The position numbers were made by a program, and so were the translations under genes. Positions 8,976 to 17,017 of a stretch of 64,000 nt of DNA are shown here, in pieces. Numbering within the stretch: the first letter of the stretch is position 1; every line of letters begins with the position of its first letter. Below the pieces are notes generated by a model that saw only the letters and a list, made by a program, of their open reading frames with translations, was not told the origin of the DNA and did not search any database. Origin of the DNA: Pedobacter cryoconitis (GTDB lineage Bacteria; Bacteroidota; Bacteroidia; Sphingobacteriales; Sphingobacteriaceae); NCBI RefSeq assembly GCF_003259615.1, contig NZ_QLLR01000021.1, positions 40,573 through 104,572 on the forward strand. The letters run 5' to 3'.

Positions 8976-9563
8976 TTAAACTTTGAAATGTTTGTGTGCG
9001 AGGTCTTTACGTACCCTGCTCAAAGATTCCGGCGTGATACCGAGATAAGAGGCAATCATCCATTGCGGCACACGAAGTGTCAGGTTAGGATATAGTTTGA
9101 TAAAATCAAGGTATCTTTCTTCAGCAGTTGCACTTAATAACATATTGATCCTTTTTTGCATAAAGCGGATCGAATTGTTCAGCATGGTATAATTAAGATC
9201 AGCAAAACAAGGGATGTTTTTCGCTGCATCATCGAAATAGTTTTTAGGGATCTGTAAGACAGTTGTGCGTTCTACGGCATCAATATAGAAATCGGAAGGT
9301 TCATTGAAAAGGCTGTTTCTTTCAGACATCCACCAGTTCTCAGGAGCAAACTGAATAATGTTGACCTTTGCCTTGCTATCAATGGAATAGCAGCGTAGGA
9401 GTCCTTCAGTTACAAAATAACCCTTGGAATTGATTTCTCCGGGCGCAACAAGCACCTGGTTTTTTTCAATGACTTTGACCTTAATATCTCTTGAAATCAG
9501 TTCAAACTGCTCATCAGTTACTGTAATTCTTTTTTGCAGGTAATCTTTAAGCTGTTGGAACAT
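8976..9563 (-). CDS. Crp/Fnr family transcriptional regulator
   Basis: A 195-aa protein with an N-terminal cyclic-nucleotide-binding-like domain (about 20-120) and a short C-terminal helix-turn-helix (VPQWMIASYLGITPESLSRVRKDL). No Cys cluster for an Fe-S centre is visible, so it is not FNR-like in chemistry. The layout (regulator, YceI, pirin on one strand) suggests it may control the latter two; that is inference. Confidence 0.9.
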   Translation of the reverse strand: MFQQLKDYLQKRITVTDEQFELISRDIKVKVIEKNQVLVAPGEINSKGYFVTEGLLRCYSIDSKAKVNIIQFAPENWWMSERNSLFNEPSDFYIDAVERTTVLQIPKNYFDDAAKNIPCFADLNYTMLNNSIRFMQKRINMLLSATAEERYLDFIKLYPNLTLRVPQWMIASYLGITPESLSRVRKDLAHKHFKV

Positions 9564-9580
9564 ATGGATATAGATGAAAA

Positions 9581-9739
9581 CTATTTACTCTTAGTTTCAA
9601 TATTTGAGAAATCTACACCACATTTACAATTAGATCCGCACCCACCACTTTTTGGGGATACGGCGCGATAAATGATGCGGCCTATATAAAATAATGCTGC
9701 AACAAATAAAAGGCCTACTAAAATAGCTTGAATATCCAT
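9581..9739 (-). CDS. FeoB-associated Cys-rich small membrane protein
   Basis: ATG at 9739 reads 52 codons to TAG at 9581. Residues 5-27 form one hydrophobic helix (IQAILVGLLFVAALFYIG), then a Ser/Gly/Cys-rich cytoplasmic tail with Cys34, Cys38 and Cys40 (GGCGSNCKCG). This matches the small FeoB-associated Cys-rich membrane protein family, thought to assist ferrous iron uptake. It is usually beside feoA/feoB; none is nearby. It sits 17 bases upstream of the Crp/Fnr start on the same strand and may be cotranscribed with it. Confidence 0.75.
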   Translation of the reverse strand: MDIQAILVGLLFVAALFYIGRIIYRAVSPKSGGCGSNCKCGVDFSNIETKSK

Positions 9740-9789
9740 AATACAATTATAATCAATTGATTTATTCAGGGAGTCTGTTAAATGTAAAT

Positions 9790-10983
9790 TTACTGGGCCA
9801 TTAGTCCCACAGTGCCGCCTACCCAGTCAAAATCGGCATTATAACGTACGCCTATCATTTTTCCCCTGCTTAAACGGGCTAGGTTAATACACAATTGCGG
9901 CTCTTCTCCATCCGGCCAGATATAGAGCAATCTGAGCTCTGCTTTAACCAGGCCGTCGGGCGATTGTACCACGGGTTCGTAATTCACTTTTCGCTGTAAA
10001 ATCCAGTTTTCCGGATCAGTTATTCCGGTTATATCAGCCTTGCTGACATCTATAATCACCCCCATCCCGGCAAATGAAAATAAAGGTTTGAGTACGTAGT
10101 TCTCTAAATCTTCAGGAATAACTTCAATGGTATTGAGAAACCGGGTTTCAGGTACAAATTCATTCTTTAAAAAGGGCATGGTGAACTTGCTGATCCTGTA
10201 AAACCAATTGGGGTGTGTAATCCATTCGATGTCCAGGTTTTCTCTCGGATCGAAACTGGGCTTAAATAATTCCTGTTGCGTACTTACTTCATCAAAAATC
10301 AGGCGGTTATAAATCCTTCTTAAGCGTGTTTTTCTTCCTTGCTCCTTATAAAATAGCTGATTACCTTCTTTAAAAATATCTGTTAAACTTAGAATGCGGA
10401 TGCCTAAATGTTTTGCAGTTACAAAGAAATCAATGGCCGTTTTCTGATTTGGCGCATCAATATCCATTAAGGCAACCTCTTCAGGTGCAAAAGGTCCCAG
10501 GATTACTTTTTTTAATAGTGCGATATAACTTTGCTGATCTATTCCATTAAAAAAAGGACTGAAATCTGCAAGTTCGTCCAGTTCGAAAGCCTCTTTGTAA
10601 GCATCGGCCAAATGTGCCTGAAAACCAAATAACGAAGGGAAGCCCTGCATTTCTATCAGACGCGGTACTAATCTGCCCTTTTCATCTTTACAAATACCAA
10701 AATCGAATGCTAAAAAATGAGGATGATCATTTTCATTGGGTACTATCCATTCTTTGGGAATTGCACTATCAGTAAGTGCTTTGAAATCGGGCTGTTTGAT
10801 TAATTTGATAATTTCTTCACCTGCTTCGATCAGCTGATTTTTTAAATCTTCAGGAATGAAGACAGGTGTTTCGGCAAATCTGATTGTTAAGGGCGGATAA
10901 TCTTTCCCAAGTGTATGTAAAAAGTTTACATACTTTTCTTTGGTAAAGTTCCGGTTAAAATATTCCCTATAAGTACGGACCAT
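9790..10983 (-). CDS. Permuted ATP-grasp-like protein, last gene of amidoligase cluster
   Basis: A 397-aa cytoplasmic protein without signal or membrane segment. I see features reminiscent of circularly permuted ATP-grasp ligases (glutathionylspermidine-synthase-like): LIEMQGFPSLFGFQ around residue 130, RRIYNRLIFDE around 222, a nucleotide-loop-like VLKPLFSFAGMGVIID near 305, an Arg-containing LRLLYIWPDG, and a terminal LARLSRGKMIGV segment. These suggest ATP-dependent carboxylate-amine ligation, but the assignment rests on motif resemblance only. It begins one base after the amidotransferase stop (TGATATG), so coexpression is very likely. The substrate is unknown. Confidence 0.6.
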   Translation of the reverse strand: MVRTYREYFNRNFTKEKYVNFLHTLGKDYPPLTIRFAETPVFIPEDLKNQLIEAGEEIIKLIKQPDFKALTDSAIPKEWIVPNENDHPHFLAFDFGICKDEKGRLVPRLIEMQGFPSLFGFQAHLADAYKEAFELDELADFSPFFNGIDQQSYIALLKKVILGPFAPEEVALMDIDAPNQKTAIDFFVTAKHLGIRILSLTDIFKEGNQLFYKEQGRKTRLRRIYNRLIFDEVSTQQELFKPSFDPRENLDIEWITHPNWFYRISKFTMPFLKNEFVPETRFLNTIEVIPEDLENYVLKPLFSFAGMGVIIDVSKADITGITDPENWILQRKVNYEPVVQSPDGLVKAELRLLYIWPDGEEPQLCINLARLSRGKMIGVRYNADFDWVGGTVGLMAQ

Positions 10984-10984
10984 A

Positions 10985-11815
10985 TCAGGCTTCTTTAAGA
11001 GATTGAATAGCTTCGGTTAAAAAATTGGGTAATATAGTTTTTTGTGTCAGCAGGATTCTGTCCGGATTGTCCAGGCTTTCCAGCATATCCAGGTATTTTT
11101 CTTCCCCATGTGCAGCAATAATGGTGTTTTTCTTTTCTTCTTCCAGTAAATATAACCTCATTCCTTCCGGATCTGCCTCTGGATGAAACTGTGTGCCCAC
11201 AAATTCTTTAGAGAAACGAATGGACATCACACAGCGTTCCAGATCAACATGGGGACGTTCTTTCTCGAGTGCTAAAACTTCTGCCCCGGTTTTATTAAAA
11301 GTTTCATCCTCTGCGTCTACGACCTGCCAGTCTCTGCTATCAATTGCATAAAATGGATTAGTCAGGCCCGCATAAATAATATCATTTTCTCCCTGTTCTG
11401 TTAAAGTGACCGGGAAAATTCCGAAGGCGTTAGACTTACGCTCAGTAACGAGCCCTAAATTGTATTTGCGGCACGCCATCTGAAAAGAGTGGCAAATTAA
11501 GAAGGCATACTTTTTATCCTCATGTGATTGATTGTAGGCTTCCAGGTCATCCAGCAGCTTGAAAAATGAGCTTTCCCATTCCTGACCCTCTCCCTCATAA
11601 GGGCTGCCCGGGCCACCACTTGAAATATAAATATCGAATTCCGTTCCCGGAATTTCATCTTTTACCCTCAGATCGAATACCTGGATAGATAAATTCAGTG
11701 CATGATCTTCTTTATAAGTGGAAACAATATTCAGAATACCCCTCAATCCCTGGTTAGGGAATCCATTATTCATGTCTATTACCGCAACTTTAATTTCTTT
11801 TAGCTGTTCTGTCAT
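10985..11815 (-). CDS. Class I glutamine amidotransferase-like protein
   Basis: A 276-aa GATase1 protein. The nucleophile elbow is AFLICHSFQMA (Cys near residue 109), and the His/Glu of the triad lie in GTQFHPEADPEG near 210; SSGGPGSPYEGEG supplies the oxyanion-hole region. All triad residues are therefore present. Such enzymes release ammonia from glutamine for a partner synthetase or hydrolyse gamma-glutamyl amides. It overlaps the GCS2 gene by 4 bases (ATGA) and abuts the ATP-grasp-like gene, so the partner is probably a ligase of this cluster. Confidence 0.82.
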   Translation of the reverse strand: MTEQLKEIKVAVIDMNNGFPNQGLRGILNIVSTYKEDHALNLSIQVFDLRVKDEIPGTEFDIYISSGGPGSPYEGEGQEWESSFFKLLDDLEAYNQSHEDKKYAFLICHSFQMACRKYNLGLVTERKSNAFGIFPVTLTEQGENDIIYAGLTNPFYAIDSRDWQVVDAEDETFNKTGAEVLALEKERPHVDLERCVMSIRFSKEFVGTQFHPEADPEGMRLYLLEEEKKNTIIAAHGEEKYLDMLESLDNPDRILLTQKTILPNFLTEAIQSLKEA

Positions 11816-12918
11816 CCGTGTGCCCCGATTAAAGTTTGTGAAGTAATGTAATCTACAACCGATTCAAAGCTGCCTGTTTGTGAATAAATTGCCAGTTGCC
11901 GGTCAGCGCCTGTACCGTTTTCAAGGATCTTGTGGATATAATTAAGATCCTCTCTGCAGCCTAGTTCGTCCACCACGTCATCTACAAAGTCCAATAATTC
12001 CAAAACGAGGTTACGGCAATTGATTTCCATTTCTTTGCCGAAATCGATCAGGTTCCCATCAATTCCATAACGGGCAGCCCGCCATTTGTTCTCATTGATC
12101 AGTGCCCTTGAATAATTGATAAAGCTCATGTTTTGCAGGCGAAGCTTATACAATTTAGCGCAAAGTGCCTGAAACAAGGCTACAAAAGCCATCGTTTCAT
12201 CGATCAGCATCGGACAATCACAAATTCTGAATTCAATGGTTTCAAAGAAGGGGTGTACGCGGATGTCCCACCATATCTTTTTGGCATTATCAATACTATT
12301 GGTTTTAATCAATAGCTTGACATAGTTATCATAATCCTCGATACTATTGAATACATCGGGGATACCTGTTCTTGGAAACTTATCAAAGATCTTGGTTCTG
12401 TATGATTTATACCCGGTGTTTCTGCCTTCCCAAAAAGGTGAATTTGTAGATAAAGCAAATACATGGGGCAGAAAATAGCGTACCTGGTTGGCAATATGAA
12501 TGGCCAGTTCCCGCGATTGGAAACCCACATGAACGTGCAGACCGAAAATCAGGTTGGAACGTGCGGCCTCCTGAAGTTCGTTGACAATTTCGCTATATCT
12601 TGGATGCTCAGTGATCAATTGCTTTTCCCAGTGTGAAAAAGGATGGGTTCCTGAAGCGCCAATACGCAGACCTTGCTCACCCGCAAGCACTGATACCGTA
12701 TGGCGCAATTGCGATATTTCCCGCCGTGCCTGTTCCGTATTTTTACAAATGCCGGTCCCAACTTCCACAACTGCCTGGTGCATTTCTGCTTTCACCTGAT
12801 CTTTGTGGATTTTTTGCGCAGCCTCCACTATTTTCTGATCATGAGAGGTTAGCTCGCGCGTAACCGGATCAATGACCATATATTCTTCTTCTACACCGAG
12901 CGTAAATTCATTCATCAT
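11812..12918 (-). CDS. Carboxylate-amine ligase, GCS2 (YbdK/EgtA-like) family
   Basis: A 368-aa glutamate-cysteine-ligase type 2 enzyme: N-terminal FTLGVEEEYMVIDP with the acidic metal/ATP site, HQAVVEVGTGICKN, GLHVHVGF, and FRICDCPMLIDE. The family forms gamma-glutamyl or related amide bonds with ATP; true substrates of YbdK-like members often differ from Glu plus Cys. Two ATGs stand in tandem at 12918 and 12915, preceded by an unusually perfect AAGGAGG. It is the third of five clustered minus-strand genes. Confidence 0.88.
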   Translation of the reverse strand: MMNEFTLGVEEEYMVIDPVTRELTSHDQKIVEAAQKIHKDQVKAEMHQAVVEVGTGICKNTEQARREISQLRHTVSVLAGEQGLRIGASGTHPFSHWEKQLITEHPRYSEIVNELQEAARSNLIFGLHVHVGFQSRELAIHIANQVRYFLPHVFALSTNSPFWEGRNTGYKSYRTKIFDKFPRTGIPDVFNSIEDYDNYVKLLIKTNSIDNAKKIWWDIRVHPFFETIEFRICDCPMLIDETMAFVALFQALCAKLYKLRLQNMSFINYSRALINENKWRAARYGIDGNLIDFGKEMEINCRNLVLELLDFVDDVVDELGCREDLNYIHKILENGTGADRQLAIYSQTGSFESVVDYITSQTLIGAHG

Positions 12919-12926
12919 CTTGAAAC

Positions 12927-12933
12927 CTCCTTA
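12927..12933 (-). promoter_or_regulatory. Strong Shine-Dalgarno of the GCS2 gene
   Basis: On the minus strand AAGGAGG stands 8 bases before the first ATG. A consensus site is uncommon in Bacteroidota, and it supports the start at 12918. Confidence 0.7.
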
Positions 12934-12939
12934 TTGAAT

Positions 12940-14214
12940 CTATTTTTTCTTTGCTGCCGCTGTTTTACCAGTGGTTGCAGGTTTTGCTTTTTTAGCAGGT
13001 TCATCACTTTTGGCTGCTGTTTTAGGTTTCGCCGAGCTCGTTGTTTTAGGCTTCGCTGAACTTTCTTTTTTAGGCTTCGCTGAACTTTCTGTTGCAGGCT
13101 TTGCTGAATTTTCTGTTGCAGACTTTACTGAGCTTTTCGGTTTAGTTTTCACTGAACTTTCTATTGAACTTTCTGTTGCAGGTTTCGCCGAACTTTCTTT
13201 TTTAGGCTTCGCCGGACCTACCGCTTCAGCCGAAACTGCTTTTCCAGGCTTAACAACACCAGTTAAAGGTTTTCCGGCAATAGCCGATCTCAAATATTCG
13301 CCCCAAGTTAAGTTATCCTGACCATCAACCTGCGCTTTTGCTCTTTCTATCGCATATTTAGCCGAATGTTCTACTACCCAGTCAAAATTTTCCTGGCCCA
13401 CACTGGCAATATCTGCATCAGGTGCAGGGTTGCAGAAATCAATAGCATAAGGGATTCCATCGCGCACGGCAAATTCTACCGTGTTAAAATCATACCCTAA
13501 ATACTCATTTAGCTTTATCACATAATCATGAATAGTCTTTATCAGTTTTTCGTTAACAGCCTTTTCATCTACCGCATATCTTAAATGTGCAGGATTACGC
13601 GGCTCATATTGCATGATGCGCACATATTTTCCTCCGATACAATAACATCTGAAATACTCGTCAAACTCAATTTCCTCCTGCAGCATCATCACATGCTGAT
13701 TCGTCTGGCTATGCTTATCAAAAAATTCTTCTTTGTTATTTAACTTATAAACTTCTTTCCAGCCTCCGCCGTCAAAAGGTTTCATATAGGCAGGAAAACC
13801 CGTGTATTCAAAAATATTATCCCAATCAAAAGGAAAAGCCAGGTTGCTGAAAGAATTTTCATTCGTATCATCTGGTCTTGCATGAGAAGGAATCAACGCC
13901 GTTTTAGGTACAGGTATCCCTAATTTGAGAGCCAGTGCATTGTTAAAAAACTTTTCATCAGCACTCCACCAAAAAGGATTGTTGATTACTGCTGTTCCCG
14001 TAATCGCTGCATTTTTCAGCAATGCTCTGTAAAAAGGAACATCCTGAGAAATCCGGTCAATAATTACAGCGTAGCCTAACGGTTCGGCTTGAAATATCTT
14101 ATCAATATTGACAAATTCCGCCTGGAAATCTTTGCCTCCTAATTCATTTACACGTTTCACGAAGGCTTCAGGAAATGATCGTTCCTGTCCGAATAAGATG
14201 CCAATTTTCTTCAT
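12940..14214 (-). CDS. RimK-like ATP-grasp ligase with basic low-complexity tail
   Basis: A 424-aa protein in two parts. Residues 1 to about 300 form an ATP-grasp ligase: IGILFGQERSFPEAF, ALKLGIPVPKTALIPS, a lid segment GFPAYMKPFDGGGWKEVYKL, and the metal-binding YDFNTVEFAVRDGIPYAIDFCNPAPD. From about residue 318 to the end the chain is almost only Lys, Ser, Ala, Pro, Thr and Glu, with repeated ESSAKP units, like an H1 histone tail. The tail is coded by imperfect repeats at about 12950-13260. The catalytic part should join a carboxylate and an amine. It precedes the GCS2 gene by 21 bases. Confidence 0.8.
   Translation of the reverse strand: MKKIGILFGQERSFPEAFVKRVNELGGKDFQAEFVNIDKIFQAEPLGYAVIIDRISQDVPFYRALLKNAAITGTAVINNPFWWSADEKFFNNALALKLGIPVPKTALIPSHARPDDTNENSFSNLAFPFDWDNIFEYTGFPAYMKPFDGGGWKEVYKLNNKEEFFDKHSQTNQHVMMLQEEIEFDEYFRCYCIGGKYVRIMQYEPRNPAHLRYAVDEKAVNEKLIKTIHDYVIKLNEYLGYDFNTVEFAVRDGIPYAIDFCNPAPDADIASVGQENFDWVVEHSAKYAIERAKAQVDGQDNLTWGEYLRSAIAGKPLTGVVKPGKAVSAEAVGPAKPKKESSAKPATESSIESSVKTKPKSSVKSATENSAKPATESSAKPKKESSAKPKTTSSAKPKTAAKSDEPAKKAKPATTGKTAAAKKK
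12950..13260. repeat. Imperfect tandem repeats coding the ATP-grasp tail
   Basis: On the plus strand, units like GGCTTCGCTGAACTTTC and TCTGTTGCAGG recur many times with changing spacers. They encode the ESSAKP-type tail. A long opposite-strand frame here is a by-product of this repetition. Confidence 0.7.
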
Positions 14215-14253
14215 AGATTTTTATAATTAGGTAAGCGCTTTTTTATGATTTTG

Positions 14254-14997
14254 TTATATTCTTGCTAAATAATCCGGGAACATCTGTCGCCATACTGGCC
14301 AGTCATGGTCCGCATCAGGTCTGATGTCCAGCCAATGGTTTATGTTTTTCTGCTGAAGGATGCCTGATAAACGTTCATTAAAAGGCCGGCAAATATCACG
14401 GTCTGCGGTGCCCAGTATAATATTGATGTTCCAGAGGTCAGGGGCCTGATCATTCGGAAGAAAATCAACAGGGTTATTGTAATAAATATCCAGGTTATAA
14501 AAACCATCTGTCTGCGGTGTAATATCAAACGTTCCGCTCATGCTGAACAGATGACTCACTAAAGAAGGATGTTTGAAGGCGAAATTGGCCGCATGATAAC
14601 CACCAAAACTACAACCAGCCACAACTACTTTTTGATAACCTGTTTCCTGAACTGCCATTGGGAAAAGCTCTTCAACCAGCATTTTATCATACCAGGAATG
14701 GTTATGTGCACGATCTGCCGGAGAAATATCTTTATTATACCAGCTCATTGCATCGATACTATCCGGACAATATATTTTGATTTTCCCCTGCTCAATCAGG
14801 TGTTGTACCGAAGCAATCAGACCGAAATCTTTTGTTTCATAATAACGGCCTTTACTTGTTGGGAAAAGCAGGACTGGCTGGCCGCTATGGCCATAAATCA
14901 GAAGTTCTATCTCGCCGCTCAAATTGGGGCTGTACCATTTCTTATATTCTTCTTTCACGCCTTTCCGATTAGTATATTGAAGATATGTAAAACTCAT
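14254..14997 (-). CDS. Alpha/beta-hydrolase esterase, first gene of amidoligase cluster
   Basis: A 247-aa protein of the esterase family related to EstD/Fes-type hydrolases. It shows the nucleophile elbow VVAGCSFGGYHA (Ser near residue 130), an acid candidate in ILGTADRDICRP, and the His in DADHDWPVW. No signal peptide is present, so it is probably cytoplasmic. It is 39 bases upstream of the ATP-grasp gene and probably the first gene of the operon. It may release or trim a product, or act as an acyl transferase; this is inference. Confidence 0.83.
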   Translation of the reverse strand: MSFTYLQYTNRKGVKEEYKKWYSPNLSGEIELLIYGHSGQPVLLFPTSKGRYYETKDFGLIASVQHLIEQGKIKIYCPDSIDAMSWYNKDISPADRAHNHSWYDKMLVEELFPMAVQETGYQKVVVAGCSFGGYHAANFAFKHPSLVSHLFSMSGTFDITPQTDGFYNLDIYYNNPVDFLPNDQAPDLWNINIILGTADRDICRPFNERLSGILQQKNINHWLDIRPDADHDWPVWRQMFPDYLARI

Positions 14998-15141
14998 TCA
15001 AACCCAAAAGGTTTTGCCAATTTATTCTTATCCGGTATCGATTCATTAAAGCTGTATAAGTTTTAGTATAAAAACATCAACTGAATGGAATTAGCTTGCT
15101 TTTACACTCAAAAAAATAGATAAATTATTTACGGAGATTGT

Positions 15142-15149
15142 TAAATTTG
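15142..15149 (+). promoter_or_regulatory. Candidate -7 box for the divergent esterase
   Basis: TAAATTTG matches TAnnTTTG, 34 bases before the ATG at 15184, in the divergent spacer of the two esterase genes. No clear -33 partner is visible. Confidence 0.4.
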
Positions 15150-15183
15150 CAGGGAATTTGTGAGAAAGGGAATTCGTTGAATT

Positions 15184-16005
15184 ATGTATAATACTAAGTC
15201 TGTTCTTGGGTTAACACCCGTCATCTGTCAATTGGAGTCTGTTCACTTACAGCGTATAGTGGAAATAGAATTATTTTATCCTTCGGGTTTGCTGGGCAAT
15301 GAAAAGTTGAATTTATTACTGTTAAACGATGGGCAGGATGCAGCAGGACTAAACCTGCAGGAGACGCTGAGCAGCCTGTATGAAGACAAGAAAATTGAAC
15401 CCGTTGTTGTGGCTGCAATTAAAGCTTCCGCAGATCGTCTCCAGGAATATGGTGTTGCCGGTGTTCTTGACTTTGCAGCAAGAGGCAGCAAGGCTGACGC
15501 ATATTCCAAATTCATTACGCTTGAATTAATGCCGTTCCTGGAAAATGAAACAGGAATGCCTTTTCTTGGCAAACGTGCATTCGCAGGATGTTCATTAGGC
15601 GGACTGACAGCTTTTGATATTGTCTGGAAAAACGATACTTTTTTTGATATTGCCGGAGTTTTCTCTGGTTCTTTCTGGTGGAGGAAAAAAGACCTGAAAG
15701 ATGGCTATACCGATGATGACCGGATTATGCACCAGGTGATCAGGGATACAGAAGGACAACCTGCGGTGAAGTTTTGGCTGATGACCGGAACAGAGGATGA
15801 AACCGCTGACCGTAACCGTAATTTTATCATTGACTCTATTGATGATACCATTGATATTATCAAAGAATTAACCAAAAAAGGTTATAAAAGACAAGATGAT
15901 ATTTTTTACTATGAAATGGTAGGGGGAAAGCACAACGTTGCAACATGGGGTAAAGCATTACCATCGTTTTTATGCTGGGCATTTCCAAGGAAAACATTTT
16001 TATAA
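15184..16005 (+). CDS. Alpha/beta-hydrolase esterase divergent from amidoligase cluster
   Basis: A 273-aa hydrolase of the same broad putative-esterase family as the gene at 14254, but with low similarity to it. It has an immunoglobulin-like opening (IVEIELFYPSG), LLLLNDGQD, the nucleophile elbow FAGCSLGGLTAFD, the acid segment LMTGTEDETADRN, and the His in GGKHNVATWGKALP, an arrangement typical of enterochelin-esterase-like enzymes. No signal peptide. Its divergent position 186 bases from the first cluster gene suggests shared control. Confidence 0.83.
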   Translation: MYNTKSVLGLTPVICQLESVHLQRIVEIELFYPSGLLGNEKLNLLLLNDGQDAAGLNLQETLSSLYEDKKIEPVVVAAIKASADRLQEYGVAGVLDFAARGSKADAYSKFITLELMPFLENETGMPFLGKRAFAGCSLGGLTAFDIVWKNDTFFDIAGVFSGSFWWRKKDLKDGYTDDDRIMHQVIRDTEGQPAVKFWLMTGTEDETADRNRNFIIDSIDDTIDIIKELTKKGYKRQDDIFYYEMVGGKHNVATWGKALPSFLCWAFPRKTFL

Positions 16006-16066
16006 TACAGCTTAAAAATTTTTACAGTAGCTGATTTTGATCTTGCAGCCCTATAGCATAAAGGTC

Positions 16067-16738
16067 TTACAGCACATCACTTAAAGCCTGAATCTGATCA
16101 GAAGGATGTGTAAATATCCCTTTCTGGTCATTTAAAGACTGTGCAACCATCACTTTTGCCACAGCGCCTACTTTAATACTCCTGTACTTTCTCCATTTAC
16201 CCACCAAAAGTGGGTTGATAATGTGCATCAGCTTGTTCATCATACTTTCCCCGAAGCGTTTTTGTGACCTTTCCCCGTCCAGTAAAGAAGGGCGGTAGAT
16301 ATGGATACTCTTGAACGGAATCGCTTTCAGATCGCGTTCTACTTCTCCTTTTGTTCTGTTATAAAAAAAAGAAGAGGTTTCGTCCGCGCCCATGGCAGAA
16401 ACTAGATGATAACTTTCTGCACCATTTTTAAGTGCTATCCGGGCGACATCCAGTGGATATTGATAGTCTATCTGACGATATTGCTGCTGATCAGGAGTCT
16501 GGCTTTTGGTTGTGCCAAGGCAGCAGAACACTGCATTTCCTTTAATGTCTGCCGCAAACGTATTAAGGCGGTCAAAATCTATTACCAGTTGATTTAACTT
16601 AGGATGCTGTATCGTTAATTTCTTGCGGACCAGTACCAGCACCTCCGTATAATGTATATCATCTAATAAGTCCTGTAATAAACTCCGGCCTATAGATCCG
16701 CTTGCACCAACCAGTATTGCTTTCCTATGTTCTGTCAT
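16067..16738 (-). CDS. TIP30/HTATIP2-like NAD(P)-binding oxidoreductase
   Basis: A 223-aa atypical short-chain dehydrogenase. The dinucleotide motif is VGASGSIGRSLL near the N-terminus; FCCLGTTKSQ and LVSAMGADETSSFFYNRTKGEVERDL follow, the latter holding the Tyr-x-x-x-Lys site; IYRPSLLDGER is also typical. Substrate unknown. It converges with the esterase gene and no strong terminator was seen between them. Confidence 0.88.
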   Translation of the reverse strand: MTEHRKAILVGASGSIGRSLLQDLLDDIHYTEVLVLVRKKLTIQHPKLNQLVIDFDRLNTFAADIKGNAVFCCLGTTKSQTPDQQQYRQIDYQYPLDVARIALKNGAESYHLVSAMGADETSSFFYNRTKGEVERDLKAIPFKSIHIYRPSLLDGERSQKRFGESMMNKLMHIINPLLVGKWRKYRSIKVGAVAKVMVAQSLNDQKGIFTHPSDQIQALSDVL

Positions 16739-16987
16739 AAACGTTATCTTTCAGCTTATTGTTAACTCTTTTTCAGCTGATCATTTCTGCGCAGCTGCTC
16801 AATCTTTAAAGATCACTTTTTCTGTTAAAAAACAGGTAATATCAATTTCTTTCTTTGTAGATCAGACAGTTTTGTTACACAATCATCTTTGAATAAGATG
16901 AAAAGAAATTTAGCGCCGGGATTGCTTTTTATGCGAAATATATTGACATAGTCCTAGTTGATAGGCTGATATATCAATTATTTACGT

Positions 16988-16995
16988 TATCTTTG
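16988..16995 (+). promoter_or_regulatory. Candidate -7 box for typA
   Basis: TATCTTTG matches TAnnTTTG, 22 bases before the typA ATG, implying a leader of roughly 15-20 bases. The closest upstream TTG (16958-16960) is a little far. Confidence 0.45.
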
Positions 16996-17017
16996 CGCCA
17001 AAATTTAGGCGCATTTT

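Noticed and set aside
10985..12918. Ergothioneine or glutathione biosynthesis
   Set aside because: The amidotransferase is class I, not the class II EgtC type, and no EgtB, EgtD or true GshB gene is seen; GCS2 members often use other substrates.
12971..13321. Plus-strand 116-residue frame of repeated hydrophobic units
   Set aside because: It is the complement of the repetitive Lys/Ser/Pro tail of the ATP-grasp gene; no ribosome site, no family, and it ends within the gene.
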